Assembly (NCBI GenBank): GCA_050305635.1 | Contig: JBNLFS010000073.1 | Coordinates: 1 to 34,204 of the forward strand | Source: Thiodiazotropha sp050305635 | GTDB taxonomy: Bacteria > Pseudomonadota > Gammaproteobacteria > Chromatiales > Chromatiaceae | Direction of reading: 5' to 3' | DNA length: 34,204 nt | Part shown: positions 8,264 through 16,174 of the stretch, in pieces | How positions within the stretch are numbered: the stretch's first letter is position 1 | Layout of the letters: each line of letters starts with the position of its first letter | Made by a program: the position numbers and the translations under genes | The notes under the pieces: generated by a model | What the model saw: only the letters and a program-made list of their open reading frames with translations | Told to the model about the DNA's origin: nothing | Databases searched by the model: none

Positions 8264-8887
8264 ATGGAGATGACCCGGGCGAAGGATCAGCCGGTACTCG
8301 CGCCCTGTGAAAACACCCGGTTGATCAAGGGCATCCCGTTTCCCGTCCCTGTGTCATTCCGCCAGTTGCTCGTCACCGGTCCACCGGGCGCGGGCAAAAG
8401 CAGTCAGATTCGCGCACTCGGCGGCTGGTCCCAGGAGGGTTACATCGATCTCTCCCAGGAGGGCTGGTGGCGCGACCAGATGCTCACCCTGCGCCCCAGA
8501 GAGATCCACCTCGGGTTTCCCTTTCACGGCGTCAAATATGCCCTGTCCGTGTTCGACGGTCCCTGGCTGGATGCCACAGAACCGCTGCAGATGGCCTATG
8601 AACGGATCCAGATCCCACCGCCCCGCCCTTTTCCGCTGATGGTGGACTGGCGCAGGAAATATGTCTTCGAATTCCTCCTGCCTCCGGCGGAACAGCTGTT
8701 TGCACAGCGGCAGGCCCGTGCCCGTCGGGGCACCCACCCGGTGGACCGGAAACTGACCCGGGACCAGGTCGAACGGCAGCTCGCGCTGTTCGAGGATGCG
8801 GCCCGCTACCTATGGCGTCAGGGACTTCTGGTCCACGTGCGACGGGGGCTGGATCAACCGCCCCTGTGTTTCAGCCCTCAACGGTGA
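8264..8887 (+). CDS. P-loop NTPase/kinase-like protein of unknown function
   Basis: The 207-residue soluble protein has a clean Walker A motif, GPPGAGKSS, at 39-47 (Lys45, Ser46) after a beta-strand (RQLLVT). It then has EGYIDLSQEGWWRDQ (58-72), LRPREIHLGFPFHG (76-89) and a basic stretch RQARARRGTHPVDRK near 149-163. The layout resembles small nucleoside or metabolite kinases, but I could not assign a substrate or a certain Walker B. The C-terminus (RYLWRQGLLVHVRRG) looks like a kinase-core end. It lies 31 bp after pit and 4 bp before the metallophosphatase gene, so the two are almost certainly translated together. The context suggests a phosphorylation/dephosphorylation pair tied to phosphate supply; this is inference. 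The start could also be the ATG at 8270. Confidence 0.8.
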   Translation: MEMTRAKDQPVLAPCENTRLIKGIPFPVPVSFRQLLVTGPPGAGKSSQIRALGGWSQEGYIDLSQEGWWRDQMLTLRPREIHLGFPFHGVKYALSVFDGPWLDATEPLQMAYERIQIPPPRPFPLMVDWRRKYVFEFLLPPAEQLFAQRQARARRGTHPVDRKLTRDQVERQLALFEDAARYLWRQGLLVHVRRGLDQPPLCFSPQR

Positions 8888-8891
8888 CGCC

Positions 8892-10343
8892 ATGGCGCAA
8901 TCCGGACTAAAAAGTAAGAAAGGCCTGCTGAAGCGACTGCGAAAACTCTTCTCCGGGCTCGAGCAGTGCGACTCGGTGGACTTGAAGCAGTCCTATCATC
9001 TGGCGGATCAGAAGGTCCGGGTCTCTCTGCCCGGCTATCCTCTGCAGCTCAACCTGCCCGACAGCGGCAAGGTCCTGCATCTCTATCCGGAATGCCTCTC
9101 TCTGGCCGTGCTCTCCCGCTGCCGCAGCCAGGCCTATCTGCTGTTCGATCCGGACCGCTACTACCATCAAATCTCGGGATTCTGCCGGCTCGATGACGGC
9201 GATAAGATCAGCCTCCACAGCGGCAACCCCCTGGCTGAGTGCCAGGGCATCCCGACCCGGGATGGGGAGACCCTGATGACCATCCGCAACGAAGGCGGCG
9301 ATCTGATCTTCCGCGATCACACCCTGCATCAGGGCAGTTGCCTGTCCCCGCTGTTAAAAGGGAAACGCCACATCAGCATCACCCATTGGCGGCACCGCAA
9401 ACTCAAACGGCTGAAACAACTCTTCGGTGGAAAAATCGCCCCCCTGTCGAACGCACAGGCCCTGCAACTGATCATCCGGGTCAATGACCTGCTGGACCGG
9501 GAGGTCTATCGTGAACACAACGCCGCAGGCCGACCCGGGGGCGTGCTGAGACTCCCGGACGATCTCACCCCGATTATCGTAGGGGACCTGCACGGCCGGG
9601 TGGACAATCTGCTCACCCTGCTCAGTCACAACGGATTTCTCGAAGGCCTGGAAAAAGGCACCGCGTGTCTGCTGATTCTCGGCGACGCGGTCCACAGCGA
9701 AGCCGAGGGTCGCTATGAGGAGATGGACAGTTCCATCCTGATGATGGACCTGATCCTGCAGCTCAAGGTGCGATATCCGGAGCGGGTGTTCTATCTGCGG
9801 GGCAATCATGACGGATTCTCCGATGAGATCGCCAAGGGGGGTGTGGTCCAGGGGATGCTCTGGAAGAAGGTCCTGACCAAGGTTCGCGGCAAGGGCTACC
9901 GCAAGGAAATGGAGCGTCTCTACGAACACCTGCCCCTGCTGGCCTGGTCCGCAGAGATGATCTGCTGTCATGCCGCCCCACCCACCTCACGGATCGATGC
10001 GGCCTCGCTGGTCGACATTCAAAACCACCCCGGCTTGATCAAGGAACTGACCCGCAACCGTCTGAAGACACCCTCCCGGCCGGGTGGCTATACGAAAGGC
10101 GATGTGAAACGACTCAGAAAGCTGCTTGAGGTCGATCCCGCTACACCCTTGATCGTCGGCCACACCCCTCTTTCCATGGACGACACCCTGTGGCGTGATG
10201 TGGGTCAGATCGAAAACCACTATGTGGTGTACGGAGGTCACCCGGATTGGGTTGGGGTGATGACCCGGGTGGACGGTTACATGGTGCCGCTCATCTACCC
10301 GGTCGAGCCGCTGCAGGACTATCTCAATCAATCATCGGATTGA
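8892..10343 (+). CDS. PPP-like metallophosphatase with extra N-terminal domain
   Basis: The 483-residue soluble protein has a calcineurin-like phosphoesterase domain at about 226-470: GDLHG (231-235), GDAVH (264-268), RGNHD (303-307), a CCH metal-ligand candidate (H360) and GHTP (423-426). The usual GDxVDRG is replaced by GDAVHSE, so the phosphate-contacting Arg and second Asp of classic PPP enzymes are absent. Residues 1-190 form a separate part: a basic helix, then a strand-rich region (40-150) that I do not recognise, then KLKRLKQLFGGK. ATG at 8892 (4 bp after the P-loop stop) is preferred to an upstream ATG at 8796 that would overlap that gene by 92 bp. The last 16 bp overlap the convergent Na/Pi transporter gene. 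Confidence 0.85.
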   Translation: MAQSGLKSKKGLLKRLRKLFSGLEQCDSVDLKQSYHLADQKVRVSLPGYPLQLNLPDSGKVLHLYPECLSLAVLSRCRSQAYLLFDPDRYYHQISGFCRLDDGDKISLHSGNPLAECQGIPTRDGETLMTIRNEGGDLIFRDHTLHQGSCLSPLLKGKRHISITHWRHRKLKRLKQLFGGKIAPLSNAQALQLIIRVNDLLDREVYREHNAAGRPGGVLRLPDDLTPIIVGDLHGRVDNLLTLLSHNGFLEGLEKGTACLLILGDAVHSEAEGRYEEMDSSILMMDLILQLKVRYPERVFYLRGNHDGFSDEIAKGGVVQGMLWKKVLTKVRGKGYRKEMERLYEHLPLLAWSAEMICCHAAPPTSRIDAASLVDIQNHPGLIKELTRNRLKTPSRPGGYTKGDVKRLRKLLEVDPATPLIVGHTPLSMDDTLWRDVGQIENHYVVYGGHPDWVGVMTRVDGYMVPLIYPVEPLQDYLNQSSD

Positions 10344-12136
10344 GCCGCCTGATCCTCATCGGACAGGAGTACCGTTTTAGCCATGCGTTTGGCGAAATAG
10401 TAGATACGCTTCTGCTTCTCGATAATGTCGATCTCAGTGGTATAGGCGGCGATCCGGTTCGGTTCCTCGGCCACCAGCCTGCGCGCCTGGTGAAGCGCGG
10501 CCGAGTTGGCCATGGCATTGATCTCATCCTTCATGGCGATCACCGAGCGAGCCACCTCCTCGTTGGTCTGCGAGACCGCCTGCACCGCGCCCATCACGGA
10601 TCTCTTCACCACCTTTTGAAATCCCATCAGCACCTCGCGGGTCGGCATGCTAATGGAAAAACCATGCTGCAGCCGTTCATAGCCCAGGGCGACCAGATTG
10701 GTCTCGATGGTGTCGCCGATGTTCTCCAGATCGGCCACCGCCTCCATCAGTCCCAGAAACTCCTCGGTCTGTTTATCGGTGAGGCTCTGTTTACTGATCT
10801 TGCCCAGGTATTCAAGGATCTGCCCATAGAGGATGTCCACCACGTCATCCATTTGCGCCACCGCCCGCAGGGACTCCCGGTTACCGGTGAGGATCGCCGG
10901 CATGATCCGCTCCAGCATCTCCTGCACCCGCTCCCCCATGTGCAACACCTCCAGGCGGACCCGGTCCAAGGCCAGCGAAGGCGTGCTCAGCAGTTCATCG
11001 TCCAGGTATTTTGCGCTGACCGTCAGCTCCTCGCTGTCGATCAGGCGTTCCGGCACCAGCCGTTCCACGACCCGGGCGAATTGGGTGGTGAAGCCAATGA
11101 ACAGCAGGGTGTTGGCGAGATTGAAGATGGTGTGCGCATTGGCGATCTGCCGCGGGGTCTCGGCGCCCAGGCGTTCGAGGCCCGCGAGTTCCGGATGGCT
11201 GGGTGAAAACAGGCTGACAAAATCCCCCAGCTGAGGAATGAAAGCGACCCAGATCAGCACGCCCAGCACATTGAACAACACATGGACCAGGGCTGCCCGA
11301 ACCGCTTCCCGGGGTTTACCGATGGAGGCGAGCAGGGCGGTCACACAGGTACCCACGTTTGCACCGAAGGCCAGGGCGATACCCGCATTCAGGGTGATGA
11401 ACCCCTGACTCGCCATGACGATCACAATACCCGTGGTGGCGGATGAGGATTGAATGAGTCCGGTAAAGGCCGCGGCCACGAGAATACCCACCAGGGGGCT
11501 TTCCATGCGTACCATCAGATCGAGGAAGGGCTGATAGGTGCGCAGCGGCTGCATTGCGTCGCTCATCACGCTCATACCGAAAAACACCAGCCCCAGCCCC
11601 ATCAGCATGCCGCCGTACTGCTTGACCCGCTCCTGCTTGGACACGAACAGCATGGTGAAGCCGAGGCCGATCATCAGGAGTGCCGCCTTGGTCACCTTGA
11701 AGGCGACGATCTGCGCGGTGATCGTGGTGCCCACATTGGCGCCCATGATCACACCGATGGACTGGGACAGGGTCATCAGCCCGGCGGTGATGAATCCCAC
11801 CACCAATACCGTGGTGACCGATGAAGACTGGATGATCGCGGTGACGAAAGCCCCGGTGGCGGCACCCATGAAGCGATTGCTGGTCAACTTGGCCAGGATG
11901 CCCTTCATCCTTTCACCGGCCACAGCCTTGAGGGCATCGGCCATCTGTTCCATGCCGAACAGGAACAGCGCCAGCCCGCCGAACAGCTGCATGCCCATCA
12001 CACCCCATTCGATCGACGGCTCGGCGTCGGCAGCGGCAAACGCAGGCATCGCCAGGCTCGCGCAGAGCATGGCGAGCAACAGCAGAAGACCCTGGGTCAA
12101 CCTGCCGGCGAAGCGGGAATGTAACTCAAATAGCAT
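10328..12136 (-). CDS. Na/Pi cotransporter family protein with PhoU-like C-terminal domain
   Basis: The 602-residue inner-membrane protein belongs to the NptA/YjbB-like group. After an N-terminal hydrophobic segment (16-36, possibly a cleaved signal), two inverted repeats carry QSSS (103-106 and 229-232), each followed by GANVGT (132-137 and 258-263), the expected substrate-binding signatures. Residues from about 370 onward are helical and PhoU-like (MDDVVDILYGQILEYLGKI, LENIGDTIETNLVALGYERL), a known fusion thought to regulate transport. It is encoded opposite to the DUF47-Pit unit and its 3' end overlaps the phosphatase gene by 16 bp. This makes a second, chemically different phosphate carrier in one island. 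Confidence 0.94.
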   Translation of the reverse strand: MLFELHSRFAGRLTQGLLLLLAMLCASLAMPAFAAADAEPSIEWGVMGMQLFGGLALFLFGMEQMADALKAVAGERMKGILAKLTSNRFMGAATGAFVTAIIQSSSVTTVLVVGFITAGLMTLSQSIGVIMGANVGTTITAQIVAFKVTKAALLMIGLGFTMLFVSKQERVKQYGGMLMGLGLVFFGMSVMSDAMQPLRTYQPFLDLMVRMESPLVGILVAAAFTGLIQSSSATTGIVIVMASQGFITLNAGIALAFGANVGTCVTALLASIGKPREAVRAALVHVLFNVLGVLIWVAFIPQLGDFVSLFSPSHPELAGLERLGAETPRQIANAHTIFNLANTLLFIGFTTQFARVVERLVPERLIDSEELTVSAKYLDDELLSTPSLALDRVRLEVLHMGERVQEMLERIMPAILTGNRESLRAVAQMDDVVDILYGQILEYLGKISKQSLTDKQTEEFLGLMEAVADLENIGDTIETNLVALGYERLQHGFSISMPTREVLMGFQKVVKRSVMGAVQAVSQTNEEVARSVIAMKDEINAMANSAALHQARRLVAEEPNRIAAYTTEIDIIEKQKRIYYFAKRMAKTVLLSDEDQAAQSDD

Positions 12137-12485
12137 ACCGTTTACCCATGGTTTTTATTGGTTTGATCATCCAATTGTTTGTAAACGGCACCTGCCTGTG
12201 CCTGCCCGCCCGCGGCGCTGCGTAGGGTGAACGATCACCACCTCGATTCGGACCCGGGTGTGGTTCCACCACCCGTCTTGAGATGGCTGTTCCCGCATGA
12301 AGGATTCACCGCAACCCTACAAGAAGTAGTGTCGTCTCTCGTGCGGAATTATTTAACAAAATGGTAGCCTGTCTGTAACAGCTTGTCCCCCATGCCATGA
12401 CGCCTGGAGTGTTTTGCACTGTCCCGCAGTGCTTCGCATTCTGCCGGATCCCGGGTTGCACTTCGTTTCACCCGGGCTACGCGGC
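12137..12485. other. Intergenic region upstream of the Na/Pi transporter
   Basis: These 349 bp lie between the 3' end of the first CNNM gene and the start of the Na/Pi transporter, both on the minus strand. No ORF with a credible start was found. It contains a GGTGA-ACGA-TCACC palindrome near 12221-12240 and an inverted repeat at 12450-12481. The transporter promoter should be here, but I could not place it. Confidence 0.45.
12450..12481. repeat. CCCGGGTT...ACCCGGGCTAC inverted repeat
   Basis: Arms CCCGGGT and ACCCGGG enclose GCACTTCGTTTC, followed by CTAC. A related element with arms around CTTCCGCTTCGCTCC lies at 27997-28027, so this is a small dispersed palindrome family. It lies immediately after the stop codon of the CNNM gene and may also serve as its 3'-end hairpin. 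Confidence 0.6.
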
Positions 12486-13748
12486 TCAGACAATCCGCTC
12501 GATGCGCACCTTGAGCACCGAACGCTCATCCGCCTCGATCACTCCGATCCGATAACCCTGCTCCTCGATCCAGTCCCCCTCCGCGGGAATCTGCCCCAGG
12601 CGACTCACCACCAGCCCGCCGATGGTCAGGGCCTCGTGAACCGGGAACTGAACGTGCAGGATATCATTGAGCTCGGAAACCGCGACCCGGCCACCGACCA
12701 GATGGGAATCTTCGCTCTCATGCTCGATGTAGAGCCGCCGCTTGGGATGGTACTCATCGAAGTCGTAGCCGACATCGATCTCCCCCACCACCTCTTCGAA
12801 CACATCCTCCATGGTGAGGATACCGACCGCGGAACCGAACTCATCCACCACAATGGCCATGTGATCCTCACGGGCCTGCAGCAGAGGCAGTGCCTGGTCG
12901 ATGGTTTGCCGCGGTGAGAGGTACAGTGCCGGAGTGATGTAGTCCATCACCGACTGGTTCTGCAGATCCAGTTGCATCAGGTCCCAGGTATCCAGGGTCA
13001 GAATGCCCTTCACATTGGTGATGTTGCCCCGATACACCGGCAACCGGTTGAACCCATGCTTGGTGACCAGGCGGATCGCCTCCTTCATGTTGCGCATCTC
13101 ATTGAAACCCACCACATCGGGCAGGGGGATCATCGCCTCACCCACAGTGATCTCGGCAAAGCGCATGATGCGCCGGATCTTCTTTCGGTCGATGCCATGA
13201 GACCCGGAGCTGGATTCCGAGGCATCGAGCAGCACCCGCAACTCCTCCCGGGTGATGAACATGTTCTGCGGAATGCTGCCGCCACCCACGATTCGGGTCA
13301 CCAGCCGCGCCACCCGGGTGAAGATGAAAATCACCGGGTAGAAGACATAGGAGAAGAAGCGCAGCACATAGATCAGGCGCTGCACCAGATTGTCCGCCTC
13401 CTGCTGAAATACGCTCTTCGGCACCACCTCGCCGAAAATCAACAGCACCGGGGTAAGAATCAGCACCGAGATCAGATCTCCGACCGGACCGAACAGATCG
13501 ATACACACCAGGGCGCCCAGCGTCGAGATGATGACCGTGGCGAGATTGGTGCCGACCAGGGTGGTGCCGAGGATCACATCCGGAGTGCGGAACAGCTTGA
13601 GGACCAGGGCCGCGCCGCGATTGCCCATCTTCGCCTGATGGCGCAGTTTCAGCTTGTCCGAATTGACCATGGCGATCTCGGAGCCGGAGAAAAAGCCCTT
13701 CAGCAGCAGGAACACTATGATGATCAGGAGTTCAACGGTCCAGTCCAT
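12486..13748 (-). CDS. CNNM/CorC-family (DUF21-CBS) membrane protein, copy 1
   Basis: The 420-residue protein has an N-terminal DUF21 membrane domain (about 1-180: FFSGSEIAMVNSDKLKLR, then LLIFGEVVPKSVF), two CBS domains (about 200-325, including RLPVYRGNITNVKGIL and MAIVVDEFGSAVGILTMEDVFEEVVGEI) and a CorC_HlyC/transporter-associated domain at the C-terminus. Family members are linked to Mg2+/Co2+ efflux or resistance, often still annotated as hemolysin-like. ATG at 13748 is chosen because GGGAGG lies six bases upstream; a longer frame to 13820 lacks support and would overlap the upstream gene by 71 bp. The start sits one base after the stop of copy 2, so the two are translationally coupled. 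Confidence 0.93.
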   Translation of the reverse strand: MDWTVELLIIIVFLLLKGFFSGSEIAMVNSDKLKLRHQAKMGNRGAALVLKLFRTPDVILGTTLVGTNLATVIISTLGALVCIDLFGPVGDLISVLILTPVLLIFGEVVPKSVFQQEADNLVQRLIYVLRFFSYVFYPVIFIFTRVARLVTRIVGGGSIPQNMFITREELRVLLDASESSSGSHGIDRKKIRRIMRFAEITVGEAMIPLPDVVGFNEMRNMKEAIRLVTKHGFNRLPVYRGNITNVKGILTLDTWDLMQLDLQNQSVMDYITPALYLSPRQTIDQALPLLQAREDHMAIVVDEFGSAVGILTMEDVFEEVVGEIDVGYDFDEYHPKRRLYIEHESEDSHLVGGRVAVSELNDILHVQFPVHEALTIGGLVVSRLGQIPAEGDWIEEQGYRIGVIEADERSVLKVRIERIV

Positions 13749-13749
13749 G

Positions 13750-15162
13750 TCAGGCCTCCCGGTCCGGGTTCGTGTCCTGGGGATCGGCCGCACTATCCGG
13801 GGGTTCCGTCCGCTCGTCATCCCGTTCCCGGTCAGCGGTTATCTCCTCGTTCACGATCTTGCTGACCTGAACCTGACTGATGCGCAACCCCGTCACCTCC
13901 CGGGCGACGAATTCGTAGCCCTCGTGGCGCACCCGGTCACCCGGTTTCGGCAAGCGGTCGAAGAGACGGAACGCCACCCCGCCTATGGTCGCCATGACCG
14001 GATCATCGATATCGAAATTGGTCAGGTTGTAGAAATCGCTCAGACGCATGTCACCAGGCACCCGGTAACTGTTTTCGTCCTCCTCCTGGTAGAGTTCCTG
14101 ACCCACCATGGTGCCGCTGATCTCGCCGAAGATGAAGGTCAGTACATCCTTCATGGTAACGATGCCCAACACCTCGCCATATTCGCCCAGAACGATTGCC
14201 GCGCGGGTGTTGTGGCTCTGAAAATAGTCGAACATCTCGTCAACCTTCTTGGTCGGCGGGACGAAGTGGGCCGGCTTTAGAATACGCTCCAGGGTCACCT
14301 GATCCAGCGCCCCGCCCCCCTGCACCAGGCGCAGGATCACCTCAGAGTGGAGAAAACCGATCACGTTGTCCCAGTGCCCCTGGTAGACCGGTACCCGGGG
14401 GTGACGCAGGCGGCGGAACTGCTCGATCAGCACCGGCACCGACAGGTCTGCATCGAGGAAGCGGATGCTGGGCCCCGGGGTCATGATGCGCGAGATGTCG
14501 GTCTCGGAGGCCTCCAGGATATTATCGATCAACACCCGCTCAGTGGCCTCGATCACCCCACTCTCCTCACCCTCTTCCAGCAGGGTGCGCAGTTCATCCA
14601 CATGCAGGATGTTTTCCCGACCCACCGCCTCGCCGACGATCTGGGTGGTAATGCGATCGGCCACCAGCCGCACCGCTTCCCGCAACGGCGTAATGATGAC
14701 GATCCAGCGGGGCAGGATCCGTGCGGTGAGGCGGGTGGCGAACTTGATCGGGAAACTGACCGCGATGGTCTTCGGCGTGATCTCCCCGATCAGCAGCAGC
14801 AGCGGCACCATGATCAGGATATTGAACCAGCCGACCTCCTCCTCGCCGAAGGTCAGCAGCAGGATCGCCGCCATATTCGCGGCCGAGGCGATGTTCACCA
14901 GCTCGTTGCCGCACAGAATGGAAATGATCAGGCGACGCGGCTCATCCAGCATCGCATGAATATTTTCCGAATGTTTGTCACGACTCTGGCGGAGTTTCTG
15001 CAGATCGATACGGCTCAGTGAAAACAGCGCCGTCTCCGAGCCGGAGAAGATCGCCGAAGACCCCAGGAGCACCACCTGCAGCACTATCCGCAGCCAAAGC
15101 TCCCAATCAACCGCCCCCAATCCGAGAGACTCCACGAGCAGGTTCAACTGATCCATACCCAC
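13750..15162 (-). CDS. CNNM/CorC-family (DUF21-CBS) membrane protein, copy 2
   Basis: The 470-residue paralogue of the next gene has a DUF21 domain (about 20-190: AIFSGSETALFSLSRIDLQKL, LLIGEITPKTIAVSFP), CBS pair (about 205-335: HPRVPVYQGHWDNVIGFL, AAIVLGEYGEVLGIVTMKDVL) and CorC_HlyC domain (about 355-440), then an acidic, disordered tail rich in D, E, R and P. It is probably an inner-membrane divalent-cation transport or resistance protein; the copies are divergent enough to suggest non-identical roles or a hetero-oligomer. The start is GTG at 15162; ATG at 15156 is a close alternative. This is the first gene of the two-gene unit. Confidence 0.93.
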   Translation of the reverse strand: MGMDQLNLLVESLGLGAVDWELWLRIVLQVVLLGSSAIFSGSETALFSLSRIDLQKLRQSRDKHSENIHAMLDEPRRLIISILCGNELVNIASAANMAAILLLTFGEEEVGWFNILIMVPLLLLIGEITPKTIAVSFPIKFATRLTARILPRWIVIITPLREAVRLVADRITTQIVGEAVGRENILHVDELRTLLEEGEESGVIEATERVLIDNILEASETDISRIMTPGPSIRFLDADLSVPVLIEQFRRLRHPRVPVYQGHWDNVIGFLHSEVILRLVQGGGALDQVTLERILKPAHFVPPTKKVDEMFDYFQSHNTRAAIVLGEYGEVLGIVTMKDVLTFIFGEISGTMVGQELYQEEDENSYRVPGDMRLSDFYNLTNFDIDDPVMATIGGVAFRLFDRLPKPGDRVRHEGYEFVAREVTGLRISQVQVSKIVNEEITADRERDDERTEPPDSAADPQDTNPDREA

Positions 15163-15447
15163 GAAATCCCACAGGCTGCTAAAATTTTCAGATACCTTTG
15201 ATACAACACCGGATCCGTGATGACATGACGGTCACGCAGTGACGTCGACAACCGCATGTTCCGCCGCATCGGCCGATCACTCTCCGATTCAAAGGTCGTA
15301 TTAGTATATCAATAGAGTCTAGCGGACTTTTGTCATGATGACCGGGGTAACGATCTCCACGGCGGCCGTCAGTGACACTATTACAAAGCCTGTTCCCTGA
15401 GGCATCAGTGATCAGGCAGGCCGTGCACACAACCACCGGGGAAAGGC

Positions 15448-15702
15448 ATGCCTCCTGAAAAACTCTTACAAAAGCTGGTCAACCTGCTGGACACCGGCAA
15501 TGATGAGAAGATCAAGTGCGAACGCATCGCCGAGTTGTTGAAGAAACTGAAAAAACGCGAGAAGGCTGCAAAAGAGAAGCTTTCCAAGGTGAAGGACCGT
15601 ACCAAGTACAAGCGCCTCGCACTGGAGATCAAGATACTGCATACCCAGCGCAAGAAGGCCCTGCAGCGTTTCAAGGCGTTGAAAAAGCAGTGTCGGTCCT
15701 GA
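15448..15702 (+). CDS. Small highly charged helical protein
   Basis: The 84-residue protein is almost entirely predicted helix, rich in Lys, Glu and Leu with heptad-like spacing (IAELLKKLKKREKAAKEKLSK), so probably a short coiled coil; it has no signal peptide or membrane segment. The ATG follows GGGGAAAGG at suitable distance. Similar short Lys-rich proteins are common in gammaproteobacteria, with unknown function; RNA or DNA contact is conceivable from the charge but not shown. It stands alone, divergent from the CNNM pair and followed by a cluster of REP-like elements. Confidence 0.7.
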   Translation: MPPEKLLQKLVNLLDTGNDEKIKCERIAELLKKLKKREKAAKEKLSKVKDRTKYKRLALEIKILHTQRKKALQRFKALKKQCRS

Positions 15703-15782
15703 GCGTCCTTATTGACTTCAGCAGTCCGTTTCTTGATTACCCGCACCATTCAGCCCCATTAAAAAACCAGTTGATAGGTTTA

Positions 15783-15892
15783 TCGTTCCCACGCTCCGCG
15801 TGGGAATGCAGACCCGAGCCATTGTACCCCGATCGGGTTGATGCGGTGCGCTGGATATCAGTATGCGTTCCCACGCAGAGCGTGGGAACGAG
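15783..15892. repeat. REP-like inverted doublet, copy A
   Basis: This is a 110-bp unit. The left half is a palindrome TCCCACGCTCCGCGTGGGA followed by ATGCAGACC; the right half is its inverted counterpart TCCCACGCAGAGCGTGGGA, with about 46 bp of variable spacer between. The same organisation occurs at 15990-16100 and 17874-17984. It lies between convergent genes. Confidence 0.85.
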
Positions 15893-15913
15893 TCGAGTGA
15901 TCATCAGTGTATC

Positions 15914-15945
15914 CCGTTCCCGCACTCTGCATGGGAACGCAGACC
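15914..15945. repeat. Degenerate single half of the REP-like element
   Basis: TTCCCGCACTCTGCATGGGAA followed by CGCAGACC resembles the left half of copies A-C with several changes. It sits between full copies A and B, giving five palindromes in about 320 bp. Confidence 0.7.
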
Positions 15946-15989
15946 AGGCCAAGGCAACTCAATAAGGTTGGAGCAGTGCGCTTTGTTTT

Positions 15990-16100
15990 CTCGTTCCCAC
16001 GCTCCGCGTGGGAATGCAGACCCGGGCTCAGGTTAACCGATCAAGCTAATACAGTACGCAGAATATCGGTATGCGTTCCCACGCGAAGCGTGGGAACGAG
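15990..16100. repeat. REP-like inverted doublet, copy B
   Basis: This is a 111-bp unit with the same left half as copy A and a right half TCCCACGCGAAGCGTGGGA; the spacer differs. Together with copy A it fills most of the 472-bp gap between 15702 and 16175, which holds no gene. Confidence 0.85.
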
Positions 16101-16174
16101 AGGTGACTGAACACAAAAGGTCACACTGGGCAGCGGCCATTGACTTGGGATCATTGGATGCGCAGCCTGGCCGG

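Noticed and set aside
8796..8891. Longer start for the metallophosphatase
   Set aside because: It would overlap the P-loop gene by 92 bp, and the added residues look like out-of-frame translation; ATG 8892 fits the 4-bp junction.
15188..15436. 82-codon Cys-rich minus-strand frame upstream of CNNM copy 2
   Set aside because: It lies in the promoter-type gap, has no ribosome site I can see, and scattered Cys and Arg without structure suggest chance.
15783..16100. CRISPR array beside a WYL regulator
   Set aside because: The repeats occur as inverted halves with unequal spacers and recur singly elsewhere; there are no cas genes.
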